Both the position numbers and the translations under genes were made by a program. Below, piece by piece: positions 50,526-62,464 of a stretch of DNA of 64,000 nt (positions are counted from its first letter, which is position 1; the number at the start of each line of letters is the position of its first letter). A model generated the notes under the pieces. The model ran no database searches, had not been told where the DNA came from, and saw nothing but the letters and a program-made list of their open reading frames with translations. This DNA is from Paraescarpia echinospica (lineage: Eukaryota > Annelida > Polychaeta > Sabellida > Siboglinidae), in the NCBI GenBank assembly GCA_020002185.1, contig CM034544.1, positions 33,611,066 to 33,675,065 on the forward strand, given 5' to 3'.

Positions 50526-50572
50526 TTTTAATTTATCCTTTGTACATAATATGTACAAAGGATAAATTAAAT
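50526..50572. repeat. 47-bp perfect palindrome
   Basis: Arms ATTTATCCTTTGTACAT and inverse around a single central base at 50549. Confidence 0.93.
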
Positions 50573-52392
50573 CAATAAAATAAATCAATCGTACAACATA
50601 TGTTGTACTGATGCATGAATGGCTCGGCCATTGAAAATAGTGTAAACTAAGTATGTTACCGAGTATAAATAGAAATTATTAATCAGTCAATACACTAATA
50701 AAACAATTACTGTATTATAGTTACTATAATGTTTCGCGGAAGTTTTCGTTTTGATTTTCTAGAAATAATTTAAGGTTATATTTTCTTATACAAGTGTAGA
50801 CATTCATTATTAAATTACACTGAAATGATGACCTTTGAATTGTAATGTGACAGGCTGACAACAACAACAGTGACAATAGTGGCGTGTGTGCGTTAAGAAT
50901 ATTTAGAGGCTTGTGTAGTTGGATTCTCTACTCCTGCTTTGTGTTATTAAGCAGATTGTTACACGTTATCTGTTCTTTGATTTGGAGGCCATAGCAATTG
51001 GCTTAATACCCTTGTATTGTTTCATTGAACATACCGTTTTGTTTGACTAATGGCATTGTTGAAACAACGTGTCTGACATTAGCAGCATCTAGGTGAAGTT
51101 GGCTTCCATTTAACTTTGATGATGTGAAGGCATACTTGGGTAATCTAGTTCTTACTAAGTCCTCCTTGAATGCTTTGAATAGAAATTAGTAACTGAGCAG
51201 ATCTTGCATGTCAGATTTGTGTTAGTATAATTATTGTCTTATGTTACATTCTGAATAACAAGAAAATAGAATTGCCGTTAAGAAAAGGTATAGATCACTA
51301 CTTGTCAGTAAATACAATATATAGTACATTTTATTTTATCACTATAATAATGTTCAAACCTTAATCTTGTATCAAGTATTCTTAGATCAACGATACTTAT
51401 TCCTATTCGTCAGTAAAATTATATACTCTTCGAATTCTCTAATTTTTTACTCTTTTGTTATACATCATGTTCATATCCTTTTCATGTGTCAAATTTATCT
51501 ACATCAAAGATACTTGTTCCTGTCTGATGATTGATGTCATCAAGTCCACATTGTCTATAATTAGTAAAACATGCTTATTACCATGTATAGGTAAGCAATA
51601 TTAAATTATACTTCATGTATCTCATTTGTCAAATTATCTTTTAAGTACCTGTATTATGAAAAGGGAACTGTTAACTATTAAGTATTAAACTTCTTGCATT
51701 TCCTTTCAATATATTATATTACATATTATATTATTTTTTTTTTCTTTAGCATGTCTTATAGGGAATTTCAGCTTAATTGCCGCTGTCATATAAATCTCAT
51801 TATGATGTATGTTTGTATGTTAAAACAATACTGTATGTATGTATGTATATATGTATGTATGTATGTATGTTGAATAAAATTCAATTCAAATTCAAAATAT
51901 ATATAGACAGACATATTGAATTGTATAAATCATACATACAAACATAATCAAAGAAATGTAACAGATGGTGAAATGACATTCAATTCCGGGCAGACAGTGG
52001 AGCCAACCAAGGCTGTAACCAGTTAATTAATTTAAACTAGTATACAATAAGTACTTATTTAGTGAACTGGTCAACCTCAGAATAACTGTGTAAACAACAT
52101 AATAATAACTCCACGTGTAGCGTGTGAATTAAGTTGTTATAATAGATCAGATATGTAAGATATAACAACAATAATAGTAACTAATGTTCAATTAAGTAGC
52201 GTAGCACAAATATTTGTTAATATTCTTCTTCTCTAAGAATGTGTGTAATGCAGTTATGGTTTGTGTAAACACTGAATATCACACCTGTTGGAGACCACTT
52301 TGTGAAGTGGATTTGTGAAGCTTGGTCAACACTACACTTTTGAGTGTCTGTGCTTTCTTCTCAATTTCCTTCATCTCCGGAAACTCTACCGC

Positions 52393-52527
52393 CATCAGAG
52401 CAAGGTGACGACATCTCGGCAGAAGGCACTGAGAACCCTGTGGACGCAGTGTGAAGAAGCGGACAGGTTGTCGACGTCAGAATATCTGCGTCGATGCAGC
52501 GAGTTGATGACTATCGCCGAAGATTAG
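52393..52527 (+). CDS. Possible terminal coding exon, unknown gene
   Basis: After a pyrimidine-rich stretch and an AG (CCGCCATCAG), the frame SKVTTSRQKALRTLWTQCEE, ADRLSTSEYLRRCSELMTIA, ED ends at TAG. Its G+C content and charged helical character stand out from the surrounding A+T-rich DNA. The frame is also open upstream to about 52315. I do not recognise the family, and no partner exon was found; it lies inside the possible TIR element, so it could be a captured gene fragment. Confidence 0.35.
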   Translation, partial: HQSKVTTSRQKALRTLWTQCEEADRLSTSEYLRRCSELMTIAED

Positions 52528-53524
52528 ATTTAGGTATGCAGGCGCCATCTTGATGAACATACTACTACGTTAATTGTCAGCATTATTTGCAATTAGTCCT
52601 CTCTTTCTCCTGTCTTTATTCCAACCACTGCTAATCCCCGTAATCGAAGCACTGCGATCGGAACGAAATAAAAAAATCACCGGAGCAGTGTCAACGTTAC
52701 GGGCTACTTTATTCCTTCTAAGTTTCTTTTCACCACTCACCCACTAACACCATACAAGGATTTCCATATTTTTGCTGCATTTTTTATTAATTTCCTTCTT
52801 TGTTATATTTGATTGATTGGTTGGATAATGTTGTACGACATGTTGCTTAACATTGCCGAGCTGAATTATTGCTTACTGACCTTAATTAAGATGTGTTCAT
52901 TAACGAGTTTGTCATGGAAGTGACATTGCGTCATGTAGGAGGCGAATGGTGTGTCACAGAGGTGATATTGTGTCATATAGTAACTTAAATAAGGTTTCAT
53001 TCCGTATGTATGACTGTGATGTGCTAATGCAGTAACATGTGTAGAATGATTTTTTTCAGTGTGCTCTACATTGTAGGAACATTTGATGTAGTCACGAAGG
53101 TGACAATACGGCCTACGGATGTATATATGTTTAATTAATAAAATTGTCATCCCGATTTCTGACTACATCTTTTCAGACATGTTGTGTGTGTAGAATTTAA
53201 CAGTGTAACTTTACAAGGGAAAACAACCATCAGTGTTCTTATGTTTTATGTGTAGCGAACGATTCAGCTCAAAAACATGCAACGATCTAGTAATAATAAC
53301 ATTATTAATATATATGTATACATCATGGAGGTCTTTATAAAAATGAACTACTACATAACTACGAACTATTCTACATATTTACCAAGTTCCGTTCTTTTAT
53401 CACCTAATTCACCATAAGTTGTACATTTTTTAACTATGACACCCAGTACTAACAGTAAAATGTAGTTCAAATTTCAAGCAAAGTTCATACATCAATACTC
53501 ATATAATATTAATATATGTCGTTA

Positions 53525-53975
53525 TCACCAAAGTGGGGCATTGCGACCAAAGGTGGTGCATTGTTACCACCCCATTGGAGCATTGCGACCAAAGGTGGTG
53601 CATTGCTACCACCCCATTGGAGCATTGCGACCAGGCGGTTGGGGCATTGCGACCACGCAGTTGGAGCATTGTGACCAGGCAGTTGGAGCATTGTGACCAG
53701 GCGGTTGGAGCATTGCGACCAGGCGGTTGGAGCATTGTGACCAGGCAGTTGGAGCATTGTGACCAGGCGGTTGGGGCATTGCGACCACGCGGTTGGAGCA
53801 TTGTGACCAGGTAGTTGGAGCATTGTGACCAGGCGGTTGGGGCATTGCGACCAGGCGGTTGGGACATTGCGACCAAAGGTGTTGCATTGCTACCACCCCA
53901 TTGGAGCATTGCGACCAGGCGGTTGGGGCATTGCGACTAGGCAGTTGGTGCATTGCGACTGGTGCATTCAGGCAG
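53525..53975 (+). repeat. 22-bp GCATTGCGACC array, right copy
   Basis: About 19 units of GGAGCATTGCGACCAGGCGG plus TT, with longer units containing AAAGGTGGTGCATTG at both ends. Confidence 0.93.
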
Positions 53976-54503
53976 AGGTGCATTCCGACCATTACCCGAT
54001 TGAACACATAAAATGCGTGACCACACTTTTCAAAAACACATTGACGGAGGTGTTATTCTACATTTCACAGCTCACGATTTTTCAAGGGCTGTGTGATGAT
54101 GACGAATGTGTCTCCTTTCCAGAATAAATATAATTATTATTGCAAGCTATACATTGAAACATTACGCGTAAATATATAATATTTACCAAAAATATGCAAG
54201 CCAAAATAGTTGCATGCAATATAAGAATTATTTAAACATCAAATCAAATACTTCGATTTCTGCAGCAACTAAGGTCGCAAAAGTCAGATTTCTAAACAGA
54301 AGCAGGACGGATGGTTCGGCCTGTAGAGCCCGATGACACCGGTTACAGAAAGGGTTGGTTCGGCCCACTTCACCACCGAGTTGAAGTGTGGCGATGACAC
54401 CGGTTACAGAAATGGTTGGTTCGGCCCATGCGAATACAAGCAGGTCACGGTTAGCCCCATGAGCCGAACCCGTTGGGGGCCGAAACATCCGACTCCCTCA
54501 GTC

Positions 54504-55171
54504 AGTGCCATTATTTAACATTATCCATATTTATGTTTAAGAATATTGCGTGTTAGCACACTTTTGAGGCATAAATAACGCCCCGGTTTGTATCAACATA
54601 CGCCGATATATCGCTCATTTTATGAGCGCGATGCGGTAATGCTCGACCTGTCAGTGACAGACACACACCACTGACACCAGACACAGTCACACACACTGAG
54701 ACTGAGTGACACAGAGTGACACTCACAACAAATGAGATGTTAATATTTTAGAAATGATGTTCTAGCCTTTGCTAGTCTAGTAGGTGGAGGATGTTTTCGC
54801 CTACAGTGGGTTTGGCCCATGGTCTCAACCAATCGTTTTCACAACCATTGAACAGTAAACCGTTTGGCTGAAATAGCCATAGCGTATAAGCTAGTATATA
54901 GTAGTGGATTGTGCTGCTTAGAGAGACCATAGTTATTGTAATTGCAATTTCATATTGCGCAGAAATGTTATATATACTTAATTTTTAGTGAAATTATTGA
55001 TGGGTAGAGTGTTTATTCTTAATTATAATAACAAGGTAATAGTAAGATAATTGATAACAAGCTTAATTATCCTTTGCTTAAATGCTATTCTCACATTGCT
55101 GTTGATGAGGCCTGTCATGGTCATGTAATGCCTTTCTTATTGTCATATATCGATTATGTAAATAATTTTAG
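54504..55171. promoter_or_regulatory. GPS2: Region upstream of GPS2
   Basis: Should contain the GPS2 promoter or 5'-UTR intron. Visible: hairpin TCGCTCATTTTATGAGCGCG near 54611, and ACACACTGAGACTGAGTGACACAG-like low complexity at 54655-54730. A splice acceptor AATAATTTTAG ends at 55171, so the first exon probably lies upstream. No core promoter motif was assigned. Confidence 0.4.
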
Positions 55172-55204
55172 GGTCTGCCTAGAAGAGACAGAGGTTGATG
55201 CATC

Positions 55205-55301
55205 ATGCCGACCTCAATGATAGAGAGGCCCAAGATGACCTGTTCCATGTATCAGGCCCTGAAACGGCACATCATGAATGAGCGAAACAAAAAGAAGCAA
55301 G
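55205..55301 (+). CDS. GPS2: GPS2 coding exon 1
   Basis: ATG and 32 codons plus one base, donor CAAG|GTATTG. 5' leader from an acceptor at 55171. ERPKM and ALKRHIM match the family N-terminus. Confidence 0.92.
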
Positions 55302-58300
55302 GTATTGGTGCTGATAGACCAGTGTAACAGGACTGATCTCAAGTCAGCCTCTTGTTTAATAATTAACATTAATAGTCCATCCTTTACAAGATGCCGCTTA
55401 AAGGAAATAAAAACAAGGCATTAGCTAAAATCCGTTTTCCATGTGTACACAAAGTTTAACATTGTATGTAACATTCGGGAACATTAAAACAATACAGAAA
55501 AATACATTTGTAGCATAAATTCGATTTTAAACCCGACTGTGTAGCGATTCCCGCGGAAAATAAAAATTTAATGAGCTAGGCGATCACGTGGTATCTTAAC
55601 GTCACATACGACTCACACTCGCAGCAGGCCGACCCTTTCTATGCATTCAGAGCATGTTTACAAGGATAGTTTTGGGGTCGAAACGAACGTCATAATGAGT
55701 TATTGTGCAATATTCCGATGTAATACAAACACTAATCATCATAGAGGAACAAGCCGTTATCTTACGGTTCCACATGAATTCAATTTTATTCAAAACAATG
55801 AATGCGAATGAGCCTACAAATTGACTAGGTATCGCAGAGCTTGGGCTCGTTTTCAGAATAATGATATCGAATGCAACCAATGGGAGATAATATACACCAA
55901 TATACATACATAGCAAACATATATCATATCCAGCTACAGAACGTAACGTGTATAATCTCATAATATCACTAGAATGTCGATGTATGAAGGAGGAGTTGTA
56001 CAATTTATCATAACAACTTAAATCAGTCAGCAAATTTCTGTCGGTCCTGCTAGCTCAGTTGGTAAAGGCGTTGGTTCCTTGGCATTTATTTTGCAATCGG
56101 GTGACGCCGGTTCAATCCCGACACTAAACCATTGATTTTCTTTACACTTTTTTATGTTTTCACAAAGTAATATAAACCAAATCATTTTGTATACTATGAT
56201 GCACTGTTAGTAAATATTTTTGTAGTAATTATTTATTCGCCACAAAAATGAAAATATGGTAATTATATATAACAATGTTTCTAAATGTTATTTATCCAGA
56301 CAGATCACCATTTTTTTTCACATATATAATTACAATATATTACCGTACAATATATATATACCGTTAATACATTCTATATATCGATTACATTATATTTGTT
56401 TGGATAAATACAATTTAGAAACATCGTTATATAATTCCCATATATATATACAGTTAATAAATTATATCCATTACATTATATAAATAAAATTTAGAAACAT
56501 TGTTATATAAAAAATAAAAATAACTGATCTCACTGAAAGCTGCATCATCACAAAAAAATCATTAAAAACGTAAACAAATGGTTATTTGAAATACACAGGG
56601 GTCTGAGCAGCACAAATGAGAATAATGTTCTCAGTTCAGAACTGGAAAACTGGGAAAAGTAGACATTGCTGATTTCAGGATTTCTATCACAATGACGCAG
56701 TCTGTGCAATTTAAGTTGTACATGTGTCCTCATCAAGGTTTTCTAGTAAACTGCGTTGGCGTAGTATTCTTGACACTAGTTGGTAGCTGCTTATAGGTGG
56801 TTTTTATTAACTCTTAAATACATTGGCCCAAAAATGCTATTTGTTTCCCTTTAAAATAGAATAACATCTAACAGGTTAACAACATAATATACTGCAGTAT
56901 TTAATTTAACAACTACTAATATAAACTGGTCCTGTGACAAGAGACATCCGTTACATACCATGATTCTCCCTCTGTTACCATGGTTACAGAACAAGAGCAT
57001 GATGAGGCATTGGAACGACAGAAGAAGGAAAAGGAACTGAGGAGGAAGAAGGAAGCTGAGGACAGTCTCACTTTGGAACAGACAAAAGACCAGGTAAGTC
57101 CTAGTTGCTGGTTTGTGCACAATACAGGTATAGGATTTCCACCAGAAAAAATAATTTGGGTATGGAGTTAGTCAGTTATTAGACCACGGAACTGACAGGC
57201 AAAGGTGCCCCAGTGAGCAGAGAGTCTGGGGGCCCTCCCCCTGAAAAAAATTTGATTTCTAGATGCTTGGAGAAGCGATTTCCCGGCATTTGGAGTCAGA
57301 AATCCCGTCTGACTCATGGTGATCATTTCCATGTTTCGTAGGAGAATGAATGACAAATGTAACAGTCAGCAGGAAAATTGTAAACTTGCCTTCATATTTT
57401 AGAATAAATAGATTCATGATGTAGTATGGTATCTTGTTGTGTTATTTTTTTCACCAAGAAACAGTTAATACTCGAAAACATCGCGAAAAATGTACAGCCA
57501 TGACAGCACGCCGTATTCTTTACACTAGACCTACCAATATACCGGTACGCCGTGTGAGGTGAAAGCTTAAATCCCGCAATGATTACCACGTTTAGTCAAT
57601 CACAGAATAGCTAGCATAAACGGGTTGGCACGGGCTCATTCTTCATCATTAAAAATTATTTATTTTGGGTACATATCTGTACCCTAGAATTATTTTTGGG
57701 TATGTAATTATACCCTGCTGGGGAAACCCTGAGGTACACAGTATGTGATTTTTGACTTAACCGAAACACCACTGTCATACTTTGTTGTAAGAAGTCTTGC
57801 AAGTTTATTGAGTCACGAAAACAAATTGAGGATGAAATATTCACGTTTCTGTTGGTTTTTTTTCATTATCCAGAGTTGCTATACACCACTGTTTGTGGAG
57901 AAGTGGGGTCAGTGACACTGTTTGTGGAGAAGTGGGGTCAGTGACACTGTTTGTGGAGAAGTGGGGTCAGTGACACTGTTTGTGGAGAAGTGGGGTCAGT
58001 GACACTGTTTGTGGAGATGTGGGGTCAGTGACACTGTTTGTGGAGAAGTGGGGTCAGTGACACAGTTTGTGGAGAAGTGGGGTCAGTGACACTGTGGAGA
58101 AGTGGGGTCAGTGACACTGTTTGTGGAGAAGTGGGGTCAGTGACACTGTTTGTGGAGAAGTGGGGTCAGTGACACTGTGGAGAAGTGGGGTCAGTGACAC
58201 TGTTTGTGGAGAAGTGGGGTCAGTGACACAGTTTGTGGAGAAGTGGGGTCAGTGACACTGTGGAGAAGTGGGGTCAGTGACACAGTTTGTGGAGAAGTGG

Positions 58301-61300
58301 GGTCAGTGACACTGTTTGTGGAGAAGTGGGGTCAGTGACACTGTTTGTGGAGAAGTGGGGTCAGTGACACTGTTTGTGGAGAAGTGGGGTCAGTGACACT
58401 GTTTGTGGAGAAGTGGGGTCAGTGACTCTGTTTGTGGAGAAGTGGGGTCAGTGACACTGTTTGTGGAGAAGTGGGGTCAGTGACACTGTTTGTGGAGAAG
58501 TGGGGTCAGTGACACTGTTTGTGGAGAAGTGGGGTCAGTGACACTGAATTAAAACATCAGTTCCAGAATTGTAACGTTGTAGTTTTTTTATTTGTATGGG
58601 ATGTTTGAAATTATATTTATTAAATAAAGTTGTTCTAAAATTGGTGGCTTTTTTGTGTCGAGGTTGCCTGTAGTAGCTATGTTGACATGTTGTTATGTCG
58701 ACATGGAATTCATACCTTTGAAGCAGAACTGGCATGCTGTAATTGGTTTTGAATTAGAATACAAAATTTATATAATGTAATTGTCTGGAATTCAGTTGTG
58801 AATTTATTTCTTCATGGTCACCTCAGTAATGCAGCCACCTTGCAACTATGGCCACCCTAGAACAGCCAAAATAATTTCCGTAGCAGTAAAGTATATGAGA
58901 CTAACCACAGCTGTTCGGGTCATCCTGGGGATGACCATAAAGGGACGTAGTCTGTTTGTCTGGAAGTCTGCTGTGTTGACCGTGGGGAAGTGAGCATCGT
59001 TGAACATTAAAGGGTATAGCAGTCAACTCAGCCCGACTCGGCCATATTGCCAATAAAGCTTCTTTTGAAGCTGGATGTTTTGTTTACTATTTGAACATGC
59101 TCCGGGGTCATGCCCTCAAATTGCTATTGTTGTTACTAACATACTAAACAAAATTTGGTGGGCAGTATACCTTCAATATAGTTAGTATAGTTTTAAGAAC
59201 ATTATGTTAATTAATGTCGTAATAAGTGTATGTTTTGGGACACCCTAAAAATCTAGAAAAATCAAAGTATTGGAACAGTGAATCTGAGATTTATTTTTAT
59301 GCACCGTATGTTTTGGGACAGCTGATAATTAATTATAACAGAGAGGTGACACTGTACCTTGTGTCCTGTGCGTGACAGATCAGCGAGCTGCAGCAGAAGA
59401 TGGAGCAGTTGAAGCAGGAGAAGCACGAGTTGTTCTCTCGGCTCAAGAAGGTCCTCCATCACGAGGATGAGTCTCGCAAACGTGCCCAGATGAAGGACCA
59501 CAGGTGGGAGAAGAAACAGTCTTGAAATAGCCCATTTTAAATCTGGTTATTTTCTAACTCTGTTCTACGTTTCATTTGAGAAAACTTCCACCTGCTAAAT
59601 CTGGCCATAAATTCTCCAGTTTTACTAGATATGGCTAGATATATTCTGTATTGACATCTTATACTGTCAAGTTCAGTACTTACTCTTTCTTAACATTGAT
59701 AAATTATAATAAAAGAGCTGCTTTAGTAACCTAATATCACAGTTAGAACACACATAATAATGTCTTGCTTTCATTTATTCATTGTCAAAATTGGAAGCAT
59801 CATTGCTATGACAACTACGTGTTACCAAGTGATGTAGAATAGAACTTTATTTCGGTCACAATACAAATATCTGAACATATTTACAATGGATTACAATAAA
59901 CATCTGCTGCAACCGAGGAGATCCTCTGGCAACCCCAAGGGCTGATGTCGAGAACCACCAGGACAAAATCATTTTAACAATCAGTTTCCTTATTCCATAA
60001 AATTACACCATAACATTAAAACAGTACATTCCTGTGGAACAAAGTGAATAGTACATACCGGTAGTACTAGGTAAATAGGTGAATAGGTGTTTTTTTTTAT
60101 ATAAAATAGGTTGTCTACTAAATAAATAAATAAATAAAATTATACATTAGAATTTGGTATAGTATATTGACTAGATTAATGGTTAAACATCAAGTAATAC
60201 ATTAAATAAGACAAAAAAGAAGTTTAATCACTTATGATACCCTACCATGACAAATTACGGTAGGTTATGAGTAATTAATAAGTTATGTTCATGTGACGAC
60301 TCGACTGTGTTTCCTTGCAGTGAGTTGCTGGCCATGCCCCAACAGTACCACACCCCCACGCTGCCCATGCCTGGACACCCGATCTTCATGCCCGGAGGAC
60401 CCATGAGTGGACGGCCGGTCAAGTACATGCCCCTGCCACATCAACAGTACATCACGGTACTCATAGTGACAACTCATTGATCAAAGAAGGTGTCTCTGGA
60501 CCTGCTCTTTAAAACAGTGATGTTGTATACTGAAGACAGTCACCAGGATATGTTACCAGGACACTTGCTGATGTGTCACAGAAATAGTGTCCTCAATGAT
60601 GTGTCACAGAAATAGTGTCCTCAATGATGTGTCACAGAAATAGTGTCGTCAGTGATGTGTCACAGAAATAGTATCCTTGGTGCTGTGTCAAAAAAATAGT
60701 GTCCTCGGTGATGTGTCACAGAAATAGTGTCCTCAGTGATGTGTCACAGAAACAGTGTCCTCAGTGTTGTGTCACAGAAATAGTGTCCTCGGTGATGTGT
60801 CACAGAAATAGTGCCCACAGTAAAGCAGTGGTGGGTTTTCACGTGTTGAAAATGTCCGTTAAATTTAACAACATTCTGTGTTAAAGAATGCCTGTTTTGA
60901 GACATTGCAAGATTGAATTTCGTAGTATTTATAAAGTACTGGTCGGTTAGTATAATGTCCTTACAATTACTGCACGGTGACTATTCACACACAAATATCC
61001 ACCACTGTCTATAGCCAGGTACTCATTCATCCAGCTGAGTGAACTGAAGCAATGTGGAGTGAACAAAATTGCCAAATCTTCAAAAGAGCAAGGGGAGGAT
61101 TCAAACCCGAATTCTCTTGATTGAGAGTCATATTTTAATACTATGCCACCCGCACCAGAAATGTAAATTGTAGATCCTAGTCACACGTATAGCCACCTCT
61201 CCCTGTCTCCATGGGTCATTTTATCTCATATTACGGCCATACAGAAAAGCGTAACATCAAAAAGACGTAATTAAATAAGTCTGACTAACCATCGTTGTGT

Positions 61301-62315
61301 TCTCTGAAATACATCACCAGTTGCTATAACAGAGGCCAATGGTCCAATGATGCAAATGAACATACAACAGAGGCGAGTGAACATCGGCGCCTTGGAGGAG
61401 ATGTATTTACAATGATCAAAAGTCAGCTTATAAATATAATGATGGCAGGCGATGTCTTTTATTGGAGCACAGTGGTGCAGTGGCTAGAACATCAGACTCA
61501 ATCAAGAGAAACCGGTTTCTAATCCTATGCTGCAGTGTCAAACCATGGGCAAGTTCGTTCACTCTACGTTGCACCAGTTCACTCAGCTGTATGAATGAGT
61601 ACCTGGCTATAGACAGTGGTGGATAGTTGTGTACAAATAGTCTTTGCTTTGCTTAATGCTTCCCAGAGAAGTCGATATGGTGTTCGATTTTAGACACTGG
61701 TATCCATAGTAAGACTGATCAGTTGTGATTATAGAGTACAATAAAAACTGACTACAATAAAACAATATAATTATGTACACATACGTAAGACTTAGTGATG
61801 TAAACGTAAATTCAGTCTGAAAGAACCTTTAAATAGCTATAACTCATGTATACAGGTAATAATAAAAAATTAGACTAGATATTTAAATAAAAATATGAGT
61901 AAGATAGTAAAATTTTAAATTAAATTAATATATACAATACATATTAATGAATAAATAATTATAGAATAATATACTAGCTAGTATAATAGTAGACAACCAA
62001 AATAATAGCAGTAATAAAATTATCATATGATGACAGGGAGTGAGTCATATAAAACTAGACATTAAAAGCAAGTTGAAAATAATGAGTCTTAAGACGCGGT
62101 GTATAAAACTACAATCACATCCTGTGAGAGACTCATGTGTTTACGTGTCTTTGTTCAGGGGGTGAAGAGACAACGCAGCCCCTCCCCCCCACCCACTACT
62201 TCAGCCTATGCCCCCTACCCTGGGGGTAAATACCCTACATCAGCATACGGGGGCGCGGTTAAACAAGAAGCTTACCCTGCTGCAGGCGGGGTGTATGGCA
62301 AGGCCATCAAAACAG
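55205..62315 (+). CDS. GPS2: GPS2, corepressor subunit, 3' end outside window
   Basis: GPS2 (G protein pathway suppressor 2) is a nuclear subunit of the NCoR/SMRT-HDAC3-TBL1 corepressor complex and also limits Ubc13-dependent ubiquitin signalling. Five coding exons, 55205-55301, 56990-57093, 59379-59503, 60321-60456 and 62159-62315, give 206 residues. Residues 1-32 (MPTSMIERPKMTCSMYQALK, RHIMNERNKKKQ) match the human start MPALLERPKLSNAMARALHRHIM; 33-108 is the coiled coil for SMRT/TBL1 contact (RRKKEAEDSLTLEQTKDQ, EKHELFSRLKKVLHHE). Then come Met/Pro-rich (MPMPGHPIFMPGG) and Tyr/Pro-rich, low-complexity segments as in the family. Phases 1, 0, 2, 0, 1 all agree. Human GPS2 has 327 residues, so about a third is missing past 64000. 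Confidence 0.93.
55302..56989. other. GPS2: GPS2 intron 1
   Basis: A+T-rich with TATA-type tracts at 56330-56460; contains the tRNA-like sequence. No other exon seen. Confidence 0.5.
56039..56118 (+). tRNA. tRNA-like sequence, probably pseudogene or SINE head
   Basis: Perfect A box TAGCTCAGTTGG and B box GGTTCAATCC about 45 bases apart, followed by a run of T (Pol III terminator) about 30 bases on. The acceptor and D stems do not pair properly and the anticodon arm is enlarged, so it is not an ordinary functional tRNA. Lies in GPS2 intron 1. Confidence 0.5.
56990..57093 (+). CDS. GPS2: GPS2 coding exon 2
   Basis: Acceptor ATGGTTACAG, (E)QEHDEALERQKKEKELRRK then KEAEDSLTLEQTKDQ, donor CAG|GTAAGT. 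SLTLEQTKDQ matches SLEETKEQ of human GPS2. Confidence 0.94.
57880..58545. repeat. 29-bp minisatellite in GPS2 intron 2
   Basis: About 23 copies of GTGACACTGTTTGTGGAGAA plus GTGGGGTCA, some shortened by loss of TTTGTGGAG-like segments near 58095, 58177 and 58260. The shared GGTGACACTGT also occurs just upstream of the exon 3 acceptor (59344). Confidence 0.95.
59379..59503 (+). CDS. GPS2: GPS2 coding exon 3
   Basis: Acceptor TGCGTGACAG, ISELQQKMEQLKQEKHELF then SRLKKVLHHEDESRKRAQ, donor ACAG|GTGGGA; the second half of the coiled coil. Confidence 0.95.
59825..60290 (-). mobile_element. Dispersed retroposon-like repeat, copy 2
   Basis: Inverted relative to 26350-26760; ends (inverted) in GACCGAAATAAAGTTCTATT. 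Lies in GPS2 intron 3. Confidence 0.75.
60321..60456 (+). CDS. GPS2: GPS2 coding exon 4
   Basis: Acceptor TTTCCTTGCAG, (S)ELLAMPQQYHTPTLPMPG and HPIFMPGGPMSG..PHQQYIT, donor ACG|GTACTC. Met/Pro-rich, low conservation, but phase and G+C content support it. Confidence 0.87.
60570..60815. repeat. 28-bp minisatellite after GPS2 exon 4
   Basis: About nine copies of GATGTGTCACAGAAATAGTG plus TCCTCAGT, starting about 115 bases downstream of the exon 4 donor; exon sequence is not part of the unit. Confidence 0.92.
60955..61160 (-). mobile_element. tRNA-derived SINE, copy 2
   Basis: Inverted: CTCTCAATCAAGAGAATTCG, B box GGGTTTGAATCC, body CAGTTCACTCAGCTGGATG and GAGTACCTGGCTATAGACAG. Confidence 0.82.
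61466..61710 (+). mobile_element. tRNA-derived SINE, copy 3
   Basis: GGTGCAGTGGCTAGAACATC, B-box-like GGTTTCTAATCC, body CAGTTCACTCAGCTGTATG, GAGTACCTGGCTATAGACAG, ending near AGAAGTCGATATGGTGTTCG. With copy 2 it forms an inverted pair 300 bases apart. Confidence 0.83.
61711..62158. other. GPS2: GPS2 intron 4, 3' part
   Basis: Very A+T-rich; no feature recognised. Confidence 0.45.
62159..62315 (+). CDS. GPS2: GPS2 coding exon 5
   Basis: Acceptor TTTGTTCAG, GVKRQRSPSPPPTTSAYAP, YPGGKYPTSAYGG, VKQEAYPAAGGVYGKAIKT, donor ACAG|GTAAGT. KRQRSPSPPP could be a nuclear localisation and phosphorylation site; VKQE is a possible SUMO motif. Confidence 0.88.
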
Positions 62316-62464
62316 GTAAGTTCCTCACCTTCAACAGTTGCTCTCATCTCCTCACACCTGTTCAGTCCAGTTTTTACTGTCCACTCATAATTGAATTGAT
62401 TACACGCTTAGCAATTCTGGTTTGTTCAGAAGTTTTGTTATTATTATTATTAATAAGTAAGTAA

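Larger units (their letters stand above)
49232..54498. mobile_element. Possible 5.3-kb TIR/foldback element
   Basis: Left end AGGGGTCCCGGATGGTTC and inverted right end AGGGAGTCGGATGTTTC are similar and flanked by the same CAGTC (49227-49231, 54499-54503). Inside each end come TTCGGCCCAC repeats (49232-49460; 54300-54490) and then arrays of a GCATTGCGACC motif in opposite orientations (49690-49860; 53525-53975). The middle is A+T-rich and holds one exon-like segment. Arms are diverged, so two independent insertions of one smaller repeat remain possible. Confidence 0.5.

Noticed and set aside
56039..56118. Functional tRNA gene
   Set aside because: Acceptor and D stems do not pair and the anticodon arm is abnormal; kept only as tRNA-like.
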